A stretch of 39,037 nt of DNA, taken from Clostridia bacterium (GTDB lineage: Bacteria > Bacillota > Clostridia > Oscillospirales > Acutalibacteraceae). The notes under the pieces were generated by a model that was not told the origin of the DNA, made no database searches, and was given only the letters and a program-made list of their open reading frames with translations. Where the stretch lies: assembly GCA_017434895.1 (NCBI GenBank), contig JAFSGB010000007.1, positions 1 to 39,037 of the forward strand, written 5' to 3'. This document shows positions 1 to 7,792 of this stretch, in pieces; positions within the stretch are counted from its first letter, which is position 1, and the number at the start of each line of letters is the position of its first letter. A program made the position numbers and the translations under genes.

Positions 1-2
1 CT

Positions 3-248
3 CTTCACTCATATCACAGGAAAAGAGTCGCCGATGAAGACAGACTTCCTTTAGGAAAAAAGGTTGGTCTTGGAATGATAATTATAGGCATCTCCTTAAT
101 CATATTTGGTGGTCTCTCCCTTGTAACCGAGTTATTAGAAATCGAAATTTTTCGAATAATGGGTTGTGTACTTTTGATTGTTGGTATGGTGATAGGTCTG
201 GTCATAAGTTTATCTGCCATCATAAAATACAATAAAGGTCTCTTTTGA
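3..248 (+). CDS. 3' end of a small membrane protein (partial, starts before the window)
   Basis: A reading frame is open from the first bases and ends at TGA 246-248, giving about 81 residues of a C-terminal part. It begins with a His-Ser-Tyr-His-x-x-Arg-Val stretch and an acidic patch (ADEDR). Two long hydrophobic segments follow (about residues 24-45 and 53-75), then a short basic tail ending KYNKGLF. The motif plus two membrane helices recalls small two-to-three helix membrane proteins of unknown function in Firmicutes (DUF3784-like), but this is a resemblance from memory only. The opposite strand also has an open frame here, but its peptide is low in complexity and looks like a shadow. 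No function is proposed. Confidence 0.6.
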   Translation, partial: LHSYHRKRVADEDRLPLGKKVGLGMIIIGISLIIFGGLSLVTELLEIEIFRIMGCVLLIVGMVIGLVISLSAIIKYNKGLF

Positions 249-286
249 AAAACCACTATTATCAACATCGTTTAAAAATATGTAGG

Positions 287-345
287 GGTTCGAACACATA
301 GGTCAAAAATTCAAAGGGGTTCGAATTTGTGCTCCCTTTCCAAAG
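287..345 (+). repeat. TTCGAA-box module, copy 1
   Basis: The sequence opens with GGTTCGAACACATAGGT, continues through AAAAATTCAAAGG, and ends with a second TTCGAA box and CCTTTCCAAA. The first 31 bases recur at 568-598 with a single difference. The later part recurs more loosely (AATTTGT, then CCTTTCC). Each copy is followed by a strong hairpin. The GGTTCGAA core resembles a tRNA T-arm, but no tRNA fold surrounds it. Confidence 0.7.
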
Positions 346-379
346 AAAGCGACAAGTTTCGACGGAAACTTGTCGCTTT
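346..379. repeat. Perfect 15-bp inverted repeat
   Basis: AAAGCGACAAGTTTC at 346-360 is the exact complement of GAAACTTGTCGCTTT at 365-379, with loop GACG. No T-run follows on either strand, so a classical terminator is not clearly indicated. It links TTCGAA module 1 to the hairpin array that starts two bases later. Confidence 0.8.
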
Positions 380-380
380 C

Positions 381-555
381 AGTTATATTCGCCTTTGGCG
401 AGTTATATTGCTACGCAGTGATATTTTGACTTCGTCAAAGTGATATTCGCTTCGCGAGTTTTAGCGGCGAATATAATATCGCTTCTGCCAACGGCAGAAA
501 TATCACTATGCCGAAAGGCATAATATCACTCTGTTCGTCAGAACGGAATATCACT
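381..555. repeat. Quasi-palindromic array of small hairpins with AGTGATATT/AATATCACT joints
   Basis: Nine-base joints alternate with short self-complementary segments. On the left the joints are AGTTATATT (381-389, 401-409) and AGTGATATT (417-425, 439-447). On the right they are the reverse complement, AATATCACT (499-507, 522-530, 547-555). The segments between them are each their own hairpin with a different sequence: CGCC/GGCG, GC-TAC-GC, TTGAC/GTCAA, CGC/GCG, TCTGCC/GGCAGA, ATGCC/GGCAT and GTTC/GAAC. The centre pairs ATATTCGC with GCGAATAT. The left half can therefore pair with the right half while hairpins stick out at each step. No coding capacity is apparent. A single unit recurs at 35469. 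Confidence 0.85.
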
Positions 556-567
556 AAAAACAGTAGT

Positions 568-628
568 GGTTCGAACACATAGGTGAAAAATTCAAAGGAC
601 ATCAAATTTGTCCTACCTTTCCAAAAAA
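568..628 (+). repeat. TTCGAA-box module, copy 2
   Basis: The first 31 bases match 287-317 with one substitution (G for C after AGGT). The second half is diverged but keeps AATTTGT and CCTTTCCAAA. Together with copy 1 it brackets the hairpin array, as target or unit repeats would. Confidence 0.7.
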
Positions 629-629
629 G

Positions 630-665
630 AAAAGTGTATCCGTAAGGATATGCTTTTTATTTTTG
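630..665 (+). terminator. Rho-independent terminator-like hairpin
   Basis: AAAAGTGTATCC pairs with GGATATGCTTTT (12 pairs, two G-T) around loop GTAA. The run TTTATTTTT follows on the + strand. It ends TTCGAA module 2 and would stop transcripts coming from upstream. Confidence 0.7.
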
Positions 666-748
666 TTTAACTTTATGAAAGATCCAAACGATGTTGCTTT
701 TTCAAGTTAAAATGGGCGGTTGAGCGCTGTCTAACCTTATCGCCAACC

Positions 749-777
749 TTGACTTTTTAAATTTTAGGAATTATACT
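749..777 (+). promoter_or_regulatory. Sigma-A promoter for the radical SAM gene
   Basis: TTGACT (749-754) and TATACT (772-777) are separated by exactly 17 bases. This predicts a transcript starting near 784 with a leader of about 100 bases before the ATG at 884. Confidence 0.75.
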
Positions 778-883
778 ACCTTTGACTTCATTAATGTTGA
801 AATTCGCAAACAATTACCAACGGTAATCGAACATATTTATTATTATATGGTACAGCATTGAAAGGAATAACAAGAGTGTAACC

Positions 884-1879
884 ATGCAAAATATTAAAAA
901 ATTATATATAGAGCCGTCTTCGTTTTGCAACTTAAACTGCAAAATGTGTTTTCGAAATAATTGGTTTGACGAGACAAAGAGTATTATGTCTGAAGAAACG
1001 GTGTCTAAAGTTTTACAGTTACTTAATGACGGCAATTATGACAGCGTTTTTTTCGGCGGTATGGGAGAGCCTTTAGTTCATAAGGATATATTCTCAATGA
1101 TTGAGTCGGCTGCTTCGCAGGGCAAAAAGGCAGAGCTTATTACGAATGCCACACTTTTGAATGAGGAAACCGCTCAGCATTTAATAAACAGTAAATTGGA
1201 TGTTCTTTGGGTATCCATGGACGGATTTTCTGAGGAAAGCTATGAGAGTGTAAGGCGTGGCAGTATATATAACAAAATTATAGAAAATCTGGAGTATTTT
1301 AATAAAGTAAGAGGCAATGTAAAACTTGGATTTACCTTTGTAATGATGAATGAAAATTTGTGCGAGCTTGATAAAATAAATAATTTTGCCGACCGCTTTA
1401 ATGCTGAGTATATAAATTTAAGCCATGTAGTACCTGCCGACGCACTAAAAGAAAATGAAGCGGTATACGAGCTGCCGTATCGCGTTGGGAAAATGCATCG
1501 GTTTGATAAAAGTGAGAATTTTAAAAAGCAAGCAGATTATTGCCCGTTTGTACATGACGAATGTTGTTTTATCCGTCATGACGGAGAGGTTACGGCTTGT
1601 ATGCAGCTTCTTCATAATTCTTATACTTATCTGTTTGAGGAAAAGCGTAAGATTTTTTCTCATTCATTCGGCAACATAAACACAACGCCATTGAAGGATA
1701 TTTGGGAGAGTGAGGAATATAGTGCTTTTAGAGAACGGGTTTTAAATTTCGAATTCCCGTGCTGTACAATATGCTTAGGCTGTGATTACAGGCAAGAGAA
1801 TATTAAGGATTGTATGTATAATGATGCTCCTACCTGCGGGGCGTGTCTTTGGGCACAGGGGTTCATACGTTGTCCTTAA
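884..1879 (+). CDS. Radical SAM/SPASM-type maturase, tungsten-cofactor oxidoreductase family
   Basis: This 331-residue protein carries the radical SAM cluster motif C15-x3-C19-x2-C22 followed by F-R, and a GGMGEP motif at residues 58-63 for SAM binding. The C-terminal third is rich in cysteine (CPF at about 225, CC at about 234, then many from 290 on) and ends PTCGACLWAQGFIRCP, typical of extra iron-sulfur clusters in a SPASM-like domain. The MCFR start and GACLWAQG ending match my memory of the family described as radical SAM maturases for tungsten-cofactor (aldehyde ferredoxin oxidoreductase-type) enzymes. Such genes usually lie beside the oxidoreductase gene, but none is visible here. It has its own promoter and terminator. 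The ribosome binding site is weak (AAGGA is 17 bases upstream; GAG is closer). The radical SAM assignment is firm and the subfamily probable. Confidence 0.85.
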   Translation: MQNIKKLYIEPSSFCNLNCKMCFRNNWFDETKSIMSEETVSKVLQLLNDGNYDSVFFGGMGEPLVHKDIFSMIESAASQGKKAELITNATLLNEETAQHLINSKLDVLWVSMDGFSEESYESVRRGSIYNKIIENLEYFNKVRGNVKLGFTFVMMNENLCELDKINNFADRFNAEYINLSHVVPADALKENEAVYELPYRVGKMHRFDKSENFKKQADYCPFVHDECCFIRHDGEVTACMQLLHNSYTYLFEEKRKIFSHSFGNINTTPLKDIWESEEYSAFRERVLNFEFPCCTICLGCDYRQENIKDCMYNDAPTCGACLWAQGFIRCP

Positions 1880-1901
1880 TTAATAACCATAATGACATTT
1901 T

Positions 1902-1940
1902 AAAACTTCGCTGACCTGTGTCGGCGGAGTTTTATTTATT
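1902..1940 (+). terminator. Rho-independent terminator after the radical SAM gene
   Basis: AAAACTTCGCTGAC pairs with GTCGGCGGAGTTTT (14 pairs, two G-T) around loop CTGT and is followed by ATTTATT. It separates the radical SAM transcript from the yicC operon. Confidence 0.85.
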
Positions 1941-1989
1941 CGCTTATATTATAATGTATGCCATTTGGTGATGTGAAACTGTAAAAATA

Positions 1990-2019
1990 TTGACAAAATG
2001 CAGAGTTGTTTGGTATAAT
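1990..2019 (+). promoter_or_regulatory. Strong sigma-A promoter for the yicC operon
   Basis: Perfect consensus hexamers TTGACA (1990-1995) and TATAAT (2014-2019) with 18 bases between them. It lies about 36 bases before the start codon of yicC, which has a good GGAGG site. No terminator is seen between here and 13709, so one promoter may serve the whole operon. Confidence 0.85.
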
Positions 2020-2055
2020 AATATGAATTATTATCTTCTATAAGGAGGGATTAAA

Positions 2056-2934
2056 ATGGTTAGAAGTATGACCGGTTTCGGCAGAGCGGTGGAAAGTATT
2101 AACGGACTTAACATTACTGTGGAGATTAAATCGGTTAACCATAGATATTTTGAGTTTAACTCCCGTTTGTCCCGAGCTTACCAGTTTGCCGAGGATGCTT
2201 TGAAGTCACTTTGTGCAGAAAAAATCACAAGAGGAAAAATTGAACTTTCGGTTTTTGTTGAGGACAATACTGAAAAGGGCACTACAATCGAAATTAACCG
2301 CCAGTATGCCGGCGCTTACATTAGCGCTTTAAGAAGCCTTGCCAAGGAGTACAAAATCAAGGATGATTTAAAGCTTTCGGCATTAGTCGGTAATCCCGAG
2401 CTTTTAACGGTTAGAAAAACCGCATTAGAGGACGAGGTTGTAATAGAAGCTCTTAAAACCGTTACATTAAGCGCACTTGAAAGCTACAACACAATGAGGG
2501 AGACCGAGGGTGAAAAGCTTAAGGCAGATGTTTTATCACGGGCCGAGACAATACTTTCCAAAGTGGAATTTGTGGAAAGCCGTTCCCCTGAAACAGTTAA
2601 GGCGTACCGCGAGAGAATTGAGGAAAAAATGCGTGAGCTTTTGGGCAGTGCCACTGTTGACCAGCAGAGACTGATAACCGAAACCGCAATTTTCGCCGAC
2701 AAGGTGGCTGTAGACGAGGAAACCGTAAGACTGAGAAGTCATATCAGTCAGCTTAAAGCAATGTTGGAAAGTGACACTGCAACGGGCAAAAAGCTGGATT
2801 TCCTAATCCAAGAAATGAACCGCGAGGCTAATACTATTGGCTCCAAATCTCAAAATGTGGAAATTGCCCACACTGTTGTGGACATTAAGGCAGAGATTGA
2901 AAAGATTAGAGAGCAAATTCAAAATATAGAGTAG
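2056..2934 (+). CDS. yicC: YicC/YloC family endoribonuclease
   Basis: A 292-residue protein with the family's N-terminal signature ([10 protein letters not shown]) and the conserved C-terminal block rich in Glu, Asn and Lys ([16 protein letters not shown]). Family members are metal-dependent endoribonucleases that take part in RNA decay in E. coli and Bacillus. Length is normal for the family. A GGAGG site precedes the ATG. It is the first gene of the operon and is followed seven bases later by remA, the usual Firmicutes neighbour. Confidence 0.92.
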   Translation: MVRSMTGFGRAVESINGLNITVEIKSVNHRYFEFNSRLSRAYQFAEDALKSLCAEKITRGKIELSVFVEDNTEKGTTIEINRQYAGAYISALRSLAKEYKIKDDLKLSALVGNPELLTVRKTALEDEVVIEALKTVTLSALESYNTMRETEGEKLKADVLSRAETILSKVEFVESRSPETVKAYRERIEEKMRELLGSATVDQQRLITETAIFADKVAVDEETVRLRSHISQLKAMLESDTATGKKLDFLIQEMNREANTIGSKSQNVEIAHTVVDIKAEIEKIREQIQNIE

Positions 2935-2941
2935 GTGTCTT

Positions 2942-3205
2942 ATGAAACTTGTAAATATAGGCTTTGGTAATATGGTTAGCGCTAACCGAATTGTCACCAT
3001 TGTAAGCCCCGAATCAGCGCCTATTAAAAGAATAATTGGTGATGCCAAGGAGCGTGGCACCTTAATTGATGCTACCCACGGCAGAAGAACAAGGGCGGTT
3101 ATTATTACCGACAGTGAGCATATAATTTTAACCTATCTGCAGGCGGAAACCTTAGCAAACCGTATTGAGGAGAACGAAGAGGACGAGGAGGATGACGATG
3201 AGTAA
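2942..3205 (+). CDS. remA: RemA family DNA-binding regulator (DUF370)
   Basis: An 87-residue protein with the RemA signature [23 protein letters not shown] near the start and [11 protein letters not shown] in the middle. In Bacillus, RemA is a DNA-binding activator of extracellular-matrix and osmoprotection genes, but its targets here are unknown. The C-terminus carries a run of acidic residues (about 76-87, [12 protein letters not shown]). The acidic codons include the AGGAGG that serves as ribosome binding site for gmk. The stop overlaps the gmk start by eight bases. Confidence 0.92.
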   Translation: MKLVNIGFGNMVSANRIVTIVSPESAPIKRIIGDAKERGTLIDATHGRRTRAVIITDSEHIILTYLQAETLANRIEENEEDEEDDDE

Positions 3206-3812
3206 GGGCTCGGTTTTCATAATTTCTGGTCCCTCCGGCTCGGGTAAGGATACCTTACTTGGCGAGCTTTTTAAAAAATATCCAGAAATTCTTTTTTCCA
3301 TTTCGTCTGTCACCAGAAATATGCGCGAGGGCGAAAAAGAGGGGGAAAAGTACAACTTTATAACAAGAGAAAAGTTTGAAAGTATGATTAAAGAGGATAA
3401 GCTCCTTGAATACAATCTTTATGTTGACAATTACTACGGAACCCCGCGGGAGCCGGTTGAAAAGGCAGTTAGCGAAAATAAAGACATATTCATTGAGGTG
3501 GACGTTAACGGAGCTAAAAGTATTCGTGAGAAGCTGCCAGAGGCTATCAGCATTTTCGTAATGCCCCCTTCTTTTGAGGAACTAAAACGCCGACTTTCCT
3601 CCCGTGGCACCGAAACCGAAGAGGTTGTTAACCTTAGAATGGCGGCGGCTCTCGGTGAAATTAAAAGAGCTCAAGAATACGATTACATCGTGGTAAACGA
3701 TGATTTATCAACTGCAGTTGAGGATATAATTGCTATAATGAAGGGAAGCAAATTTTCCCTTAAAAAACAAAACTATATTATTAATGAGGTGCTTAAAAAT
3801 GTTAAATCCTAA
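3198..3812 (+). CDS. gmk: Guanylate kinase
   Basis: Phosphorylates GMP (and dGMP) to GDP with ATP. The start at 3198 is preferred over an in-frame ATG at 3165 because AGGAGG sits six bases before it and the protein then begins, as usual, just before the P-loop. It is 204 residues long. The P-loop GPSGSGKDT lies at residues 11-19. GMP-binding elements [18 protein letters not shown] and EVDVNGA follow, then the lid region [11 protein letters not shown]. The P-loop has Asp where Gly is more common (GKGT). It overlaps remA by 8 bases and rpoZ by 14. Confidence 0.95.
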   Translation: MSKGSVFIISGPSGSGKDTLLGELFKKYPEILFSISSVTRNMREGEKEGEKYNFITREKFESMIKEDKLLEYNLYVDNYYGTPREPVEKAVSENKDIFIEVDVNGAKSIREKLPEAISIFVMPPSFEELKRRLSSRGTETEEVVNLRMAAALGEIKRAQEYDYIVVNDDLSTAVEDIIAIMKGSKFSLKKQNYIINEVLKNVKS

Positions 3813-3972
3813 CATCGGAAAATTAATCAAGGAGAACGACAACAGATATCGCTTAGTACTTGATATCGCAAAAACTGCAAGAGAAATCTCCGGCGAGGCA
3901 GAGGAAAAGGGCGAAATTATTATTGAAAAGCCCGTTAGCATCGCTATCGATAAGCTTGCAAATAAGATTTAA
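3799..3972 (+). CDS. rpoZ: DNA-directed RNA polymerase omega subunit
   Basis: A 57-residue protein starting [19 protein letters not shown], with the conserved N-R-Y and the later KPVSIAIDKLANKI. Omega helps assembly and stability of the RNA polymerase core. The ATG at 3799 is preferred over one at 3784 because GAGGTG precedes it at a suitable distance and family members begin close to this point. It lies inside the end of gmk (14-base overlap), suggesting translational coupling. In Bacillus, coaBC follows, but here the next gene is priA. Confidence 0.9.
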   Translation: MLNPNIGKLIKENDNRYRLVLDIAKTAREISGEAEEKGEIIIEKPVSIAIDKLANKI

Positions 3973-4001
3973 GGAATTTTAAAATACGGGGAGGGTGAGG
4001 T

Positions 4002-6416
4002 ATGAACTGCAAACTGGCTTTGGTCGCCTTAGAGGGTGCAACCTTTAGCTTTGACAAGCTTTATACCTATATTTTGCCTCCCGACCTTTTGGCTAATGCT
4101 AAAGAGGGGTGCCGAGTGTTAGTGCCCTTCGGCAGAGGAAACACAAAGCGTCAGGGTATGATTTTCGGTATATCGGACGGTGACGGCAAGGGTCTTAAAA
4201 GCGTTTTTTCGCTTATTGACCGTGAGCCTGTTTTATCGGGCGAAGCTTTAAGTGTTTGTGAATTTTTGTGCGAGCGTACCTTTTGCACCTACTATGATGC
4301 AATTCACGCTTTACTTCCCGCAGGTCTTACCCACCGCCTTGTAAATTACTATTCGGCAAACAAAGAATTTGCAGATGTTTCCTTACTTAGCGACAGTGAA
4401 AAGGATATTTATTTGTATCTCAGTAATAACACCGAAAAGTCGGACAGTGATATTGTTAAAATTTTCGGTGTACTACCCGAGCTGCTTCAAAAAATGGCGG
4501 AAAAGGGTGCAGTGCTTAAAAATCTTGATACCAAGCAGAAAATTAAGGACGCCACCCAAAAATGGGTAAGAGTATCCGATGATTTTGACCCCGATCAAAA
4601 GCTTACACCCCGACAAAAAGAGGTTATGGATTTGGTGGGGGAGGTCGGTTCTGCTGCTGTTAAGGAAATTTGCTACTTTACGGGGGTTACGACTTCGGTC
4701 GTTGAGGGACTAATCCGAAAAGGAATACTGATTTCCTTTGAAAAAGAGGTTTACCGCAGTGTAAAAACGGTAAGTAAACCGCAAAATACCGAAATTATTT
4801 TAACCGACGAGCAACAAACCGCTTTTGAGGGATTGCTCAGTGAATTTAAGAGTGAAGCTCCGAAAACTGCCTTGCTTTATGGTATTACAGGCTCGGGAAA
4901 AACTCAAGTCTTTTTAAAGCTTGTTGACGAGGCGGTAAGGGAGAACAAGGGCGTTATTGTAATGGTGCCCGAAATTTCGCTGACCCCACAGCTACTTGGT
5001 ATTTTTTCCTCGCGTTATGGGGATAAAATTGCCGTTTTTCACAGTGCAATGTCACTGGGGAAGCGAATGGACGAATGGAAGCGAATTAAGGAGGGTAAAG
5101 CTTTAATTGCTCTTGGTACCCGCAGCGCAGTGTTTGCTCCAATGGAAAATTTGGGACTTGTTATAATGGACGAGGAGCAGGAGCATACCTACAAGTCGGA
5201 ACAGTCTCCCCGCTTTCACGCAAGGGATGTTGCCGCTTTCAGAATTAAACGCTCGGGCGGGCTTTTGGTATTGGCGTCGGCAACACCAAGTCTTGAAAGT
5301 TTTACTAAAGCAAAGAAAGGTAAAATTTCTCTTTACACCCTTAAAAACCGTTACGGAAATGCGGTTTTACCCAAGGTGGAAACTGTGGACACCCGCGCAG
5401 AGCTTAAGGACGGCAACCGCGGAATTATAAGCCGTCGGCTTTATGAGAACCTGTATGAAACCTTTGAAAAGGGTGAGCAGGCAATTTTACTGCTTAACCG
5501 CCGTGGGCACGATACCTACATTTCCTGTCCCCAGTGCGGAAACGTGGCAGTTTGTCCTAATTGCAGTATCAGTCTTACCTACCACTCGGCCAATAATCGG
5601 CTTATGTGTCACTATTGCGGTTATTCCGAAGCGGTGACGAAAAAGTGCAGTGAATGTGGTGGTGACCACATTAAATTTTCGGGCTTTGGCACCCAAAAGG
5701 CTGAGGAGGAGCTTAAGACCTTATTCCCGAAAGCAAGGATTTTGCGTCTTGATGCCGACTCTACTATAGCTCGCGACTCCTACGCTAATTATCTCAAACG
5801 CTTTGGCGAAGGGGATTACGATATAATGCTCGGCACACAAATGGTGGCAAAGGGACTTGATTTCCCAAATGTTACCTTGGTGGGTGTTCTGTCGGCGGAC
5901 AATGCAATGTACAGTGAGGATTTTAAAAGCTTTGAACGCACCTTCTCGCTTTTGACCCAAGTTATAGGCCGTGCGGGCAGAGGGGAAAGTGCGGGCAGTG
6001 CCATAATCCAGACTTCCGACCCAGAAAATGATATAATTGAGCTTGCAAAGGCTCAAGATTACGACAGCTTTTATGAAAGTGAAATTTTAAACCGCAAAAT
6101 GATGATTTATCCCCCTTATTGTGACATTTGTGTGGTTTCCACCCGCAGTGTATCAAGGGAAAATGCCGAAAAATCAATTAATTTGATTTTTGCGGAAATT
6201 AAAAAGGAAATAGAAAATAACAGTAGAGTTAAGGTGATTATTTTAGGTCCCTCGCCCGCAAGTATTCCGAGGGTTAACAACCGTTACCGCTACCGAATGA
6301 TTATAAAGTGTAAAAATAATAAAGATTTCAGAAATATGCTAAAAAAGGCAATTAGTGTTAAGTTACCCGCCGATAGTACGGTTGCGGTGGACTTTAACCC
6401 CGAAAATATTATATAG
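4002..6416 (+). CDS. priA: Primosomal replication restart helicase PriA
   Basis: An 804-residue superfamily 2 DNA helicase that reloads the replisome at stalled forks. The N-terminal part is the fork-binding domain. Walker A GITGSGKT lies near residues 294-301 and the Walker B DEEQ near 389. A zinc-binding region at about 508-556 has four CxxC pairs (CPQC, CPNC, CHYC, CSEC). The helicase C-terminal motif QVIGRAGR is near 650. Length and all motifs look intact. GGGAGG precedes the start. The following def gene starts nine bases after the stop. Confidence 0.96.
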   Translation: MNCKLALVALEGATFSFDKLYTYILPPDLLANAKEGCRVLVPFGRGNTKRQGMIFGISDGDGKGLKSVFSLIDREPVLSGEALSVCEFLCERTFCTYYDAIHALLPAGLTHRLVNYYSANKEFADVSLLSDSEKDIYLYLSNNTEKSDSDIVKIFGVLPELLQKMAEKGAVLKNLDTKQKIKDATQKWVRVSDDFDPDQKLTPRQKEVMDLVGEVGSAAVKEICYFTGVTTSVVEGLIRKGILISFEKEVYRSVKTVSKPQNTEIILTDEQQTAFEGLLSEFKSEAPKTALLYGITGSGKTQVFLKLVDEAVRENKGVIVMVPEISLTPQLLGIFSSRYGDKIAVFHSAMSLGKRMDEWKRIKEGKALIALGTRSAVFAPMENLGLVIMDEEQEHTYKSEQSPRFHARDVAAFRIKRSGGLLVLASATPSLESFTKAKKGKISLYTLKNRYGNAVLPKVETVDTRAELKDGNRGIISRRLYENLYETFEKGEQAILLLNRRGHDTYISCPQCGNVAVCPNCSISLTYHSANNRLMCHYCGYSEAVTKKCSECGGDHIKFSGFGTQKAEEELKTLFPKARILRLDADSTIARDSYANYLKRFGEGDYDIMLGTQMVAKGLDFPNVTLVGVLSADNAMYSEDFKSFERTFSLLTQVIGRAGRGESAGSAIIQTSDPENDIIELAKAQDYDSFYESEILNRKMMIYPPYCDICVVSTRSVSRENAEKSINLIFAEIKKEIENNSRVKVIILGPSPASIPRVNNRYRYRMIIKCKNNKDFRNMLKKAISVKLPADSTVAVDFNPENII

Positions 6417-6424
6417 GTGATAAA

Positions 6425-6859
6425 ATGGCATTAAGAAATATTGTAAAGGTGGGGGACGATGTGCTCCGTAAGGTGTGCAGAACCCAAATGACCTTTGACG
6501 AAAAGCTGTGGAGCCTTTTAGATGATATGGCGGACACAATGTACAAGGCAGAGGGTGTGGGACTTGCCGCCCCTCAAGTAGGAATTTTAAGACGTGTTTG
6601 CGTTGTGGACATAGGAGAAGGCTTAATCGAGCTTGTAAACCCCGTTATAACCGAAAAAAGTGGCTTCCAAAAGGGAAACGAGGGGTGCCTTTCGGTGCCT
6701 GACCGCTTTGAAGAAGTTGTAAGACCTATGAAGGTTACTGTCCGCGCTCAAAACCGTAAGGGTGAAAATATTGAAATTAAGGGCGATGGCTTTTTAGCAA
6801 GGGCGCTCTGCCATGAGATCGACCACCTTGACGGAATACTTTATATTGATAAAATTTAG
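6425..6859 (+). CDS. def: Peptide deformylase
   Basis: Removes the formyl group from the N-terminal methionine of new proteins. The three active-site motifs are intact: GVGLAAPQVG (residues 44-53), EGCLS (86-90, metal-ligand Cys) and HEIDH (130-134, two His ligands and the catalytic Glu). At 144 residues it is a compact type. It is followed ten bases later by fmt, its functional partner, as in most bacteria. Confidence 0.96.
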   Translation: MALRNIVKVGDDVLRKVCRTQMTFDEKLWSLLDDMADTMYKAEGVGLAAPQVGILRRVCVVDIGEGLIELVNPVITEKSGFQKGNEGCLSVPDRFEEVVRPMKVTVRAQNRKGENIEIKGDGFLARALCHEIDHLDGILYIDKI

Positions 6860-6868
6860 GGTGGAAAT

Positions 6869-7792
6869 ATGAGAATTATGTTTATGGGTACCCCTGATTA
6901 TGCGGCGGTAACTTTAGAAAAATTAATAAAAAGCAACCACGAAATTGTAGGTGTTTTTGCTCAACCCGATAAAAAGGTTGGCAGAAAGCAGATTTTAACT
7001 CCACCCCCCGTAAAGGTAGTGGCAGAAGAAAACGGCATTCCTGTTTTTCAGCCTAATACACTTCGTGACGGGTCCGCATTTGAAATTTTAAAGGATTTAA
7101 ACCCAGATATAATTGTCGTTGTGGCATATGGCAAAATTTTACCCGAGGAAATTTTAAATTTACCCAAATTCGGTTGTGTTAACGGTCACGCTTCCTTGCT
7201 TCCTAAGTACCGAGGAGCCTCACCCATTCAGTGGTGCATTGTTTGCGGTGAAAACAAAACGGGCATTACCGTTATGAAAATGGACAAGGGTATGGATACG
7301 GGTGATATTTTAAGTCAGTGTGAGGTTATTATTGGTGAAAAGGAAACTGCCGAGGAGCTTTTTGACCGTTTGGCGGTTATCAGCGCTGATTTAATGCTTG
7401 AGACCATCGAAAACATAGAAAATATTACCCCCGTAAAGCAGAACGAGGCGGAGGCGACCTACGCCCCAATAATTCGAAAAGAAATGGCACTTTTAGATTT
7501 TTCGAAATCTTCCAAAGAGCTTTATAATGCGGTTAGGGGCTACTACTCTTGGCCTTGTGCTTATTTCTTTTTAAACGGCAAGCGAATCAAGGTAATTGAA
7601 GCTGAGGTTGGGGGAAAAACCAACCAAAAAGCGGGTACGGTGGTAGGAAACACCGACTGTTTGGAAATTGCTTGCGGTGACGGGGTAATTTTAAAGCTTT
7701 TAACGGTTCAGCCCGAGGGCAAGGGACAAATGACTTCGAAACAAATGCTTTGCGGAACCAAGGTTGAGAAAGGCACAGTTTTAAATGGCTAA
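6869..7792 (+). CDS. fmt: Methionyl-tRNA formyltransferase
   Basis: Formylates initiator Met-tRNA using 10-formyl-tetrahydrofolate. The 307-residue protein shows the N-terminal MFMGTPDYA, the catalytic region NGHASLLPKYRGASPIQW (about 103-120) and KMDKGMDTGD. A smaller C-terminal OB-fold-like domain binds tRNA. GTGG lies before the start. The last eight bases overlap rsmB, so the two are probably translated together. Confidence 0.96.
   Translation: MRIMFMGTPDYAAVTLEKLIKSNHEIVGVFAQPDKKVGRKQILTPPPVKVVAEENGIPVFQPNTLRDGSAFEILKDLNPDIIVVVAYGKILPEEILNLPKFGCVNGHASLLPKYRGASPIQWCIVCGENKTGITVMKMDKGMDTGDILSQCEVIIGEKETAEELFDRLAVISADLMLETIENIENITPVKQNEAEATYAPIIRKEMALLDFSKSSKELYNAVRGYYSWPCAYFFLNGKRIKVIEAEVGGKTNQKAGTVVGNTDCLEIACGDGVILKLLTVQPEGKGQMTSKQMLCGTKVEKGTVLNG

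Larger units (their letters stand above)
249..748. other. Gene-free stretch filled with repeats and hairpins
   Basis: No credible gene is seen on either strand. The stretch holds two copies of a TTCGAA-containing module (from 287 and from 568), a perfect 15-bp hairpin (346-379), an array of small hairpins (381-555), and a terminator-like hairpin (630-665). The part from 666 to 748 shows no recognisable feature. Confidence 0.7.

Noticed and set aside
14-268. Minus-strand 84-codon frame at the left edge
   Set aside because: Low-complexity Ile/Pro-rich peptide, without a ribosome binding site. The + strand gives a better membrane protein.
287-303. tRNA remnant suggested by GGTTCGAAC
   Set aside because: No acceptor or anticodon arm can be formed upstream, and the same block recurs at 568 in the same repeat context.
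381-555. CRISPR array
   Set aside because: The repeats are only 9 bases, the segments between them are 7-16 bases and self-complementary, and the repeat orientation inverts at the centre. CRISPR repeats are longer with unrelated spacers of about 30 bases.
5160-5200. PriA Walker B reads DEEQ instead of DEEH
   Set aside because: This variant, followed by HTYKSEQ, is common as far as I know in Firmicutes PriA, so it is not evidence of altered function.
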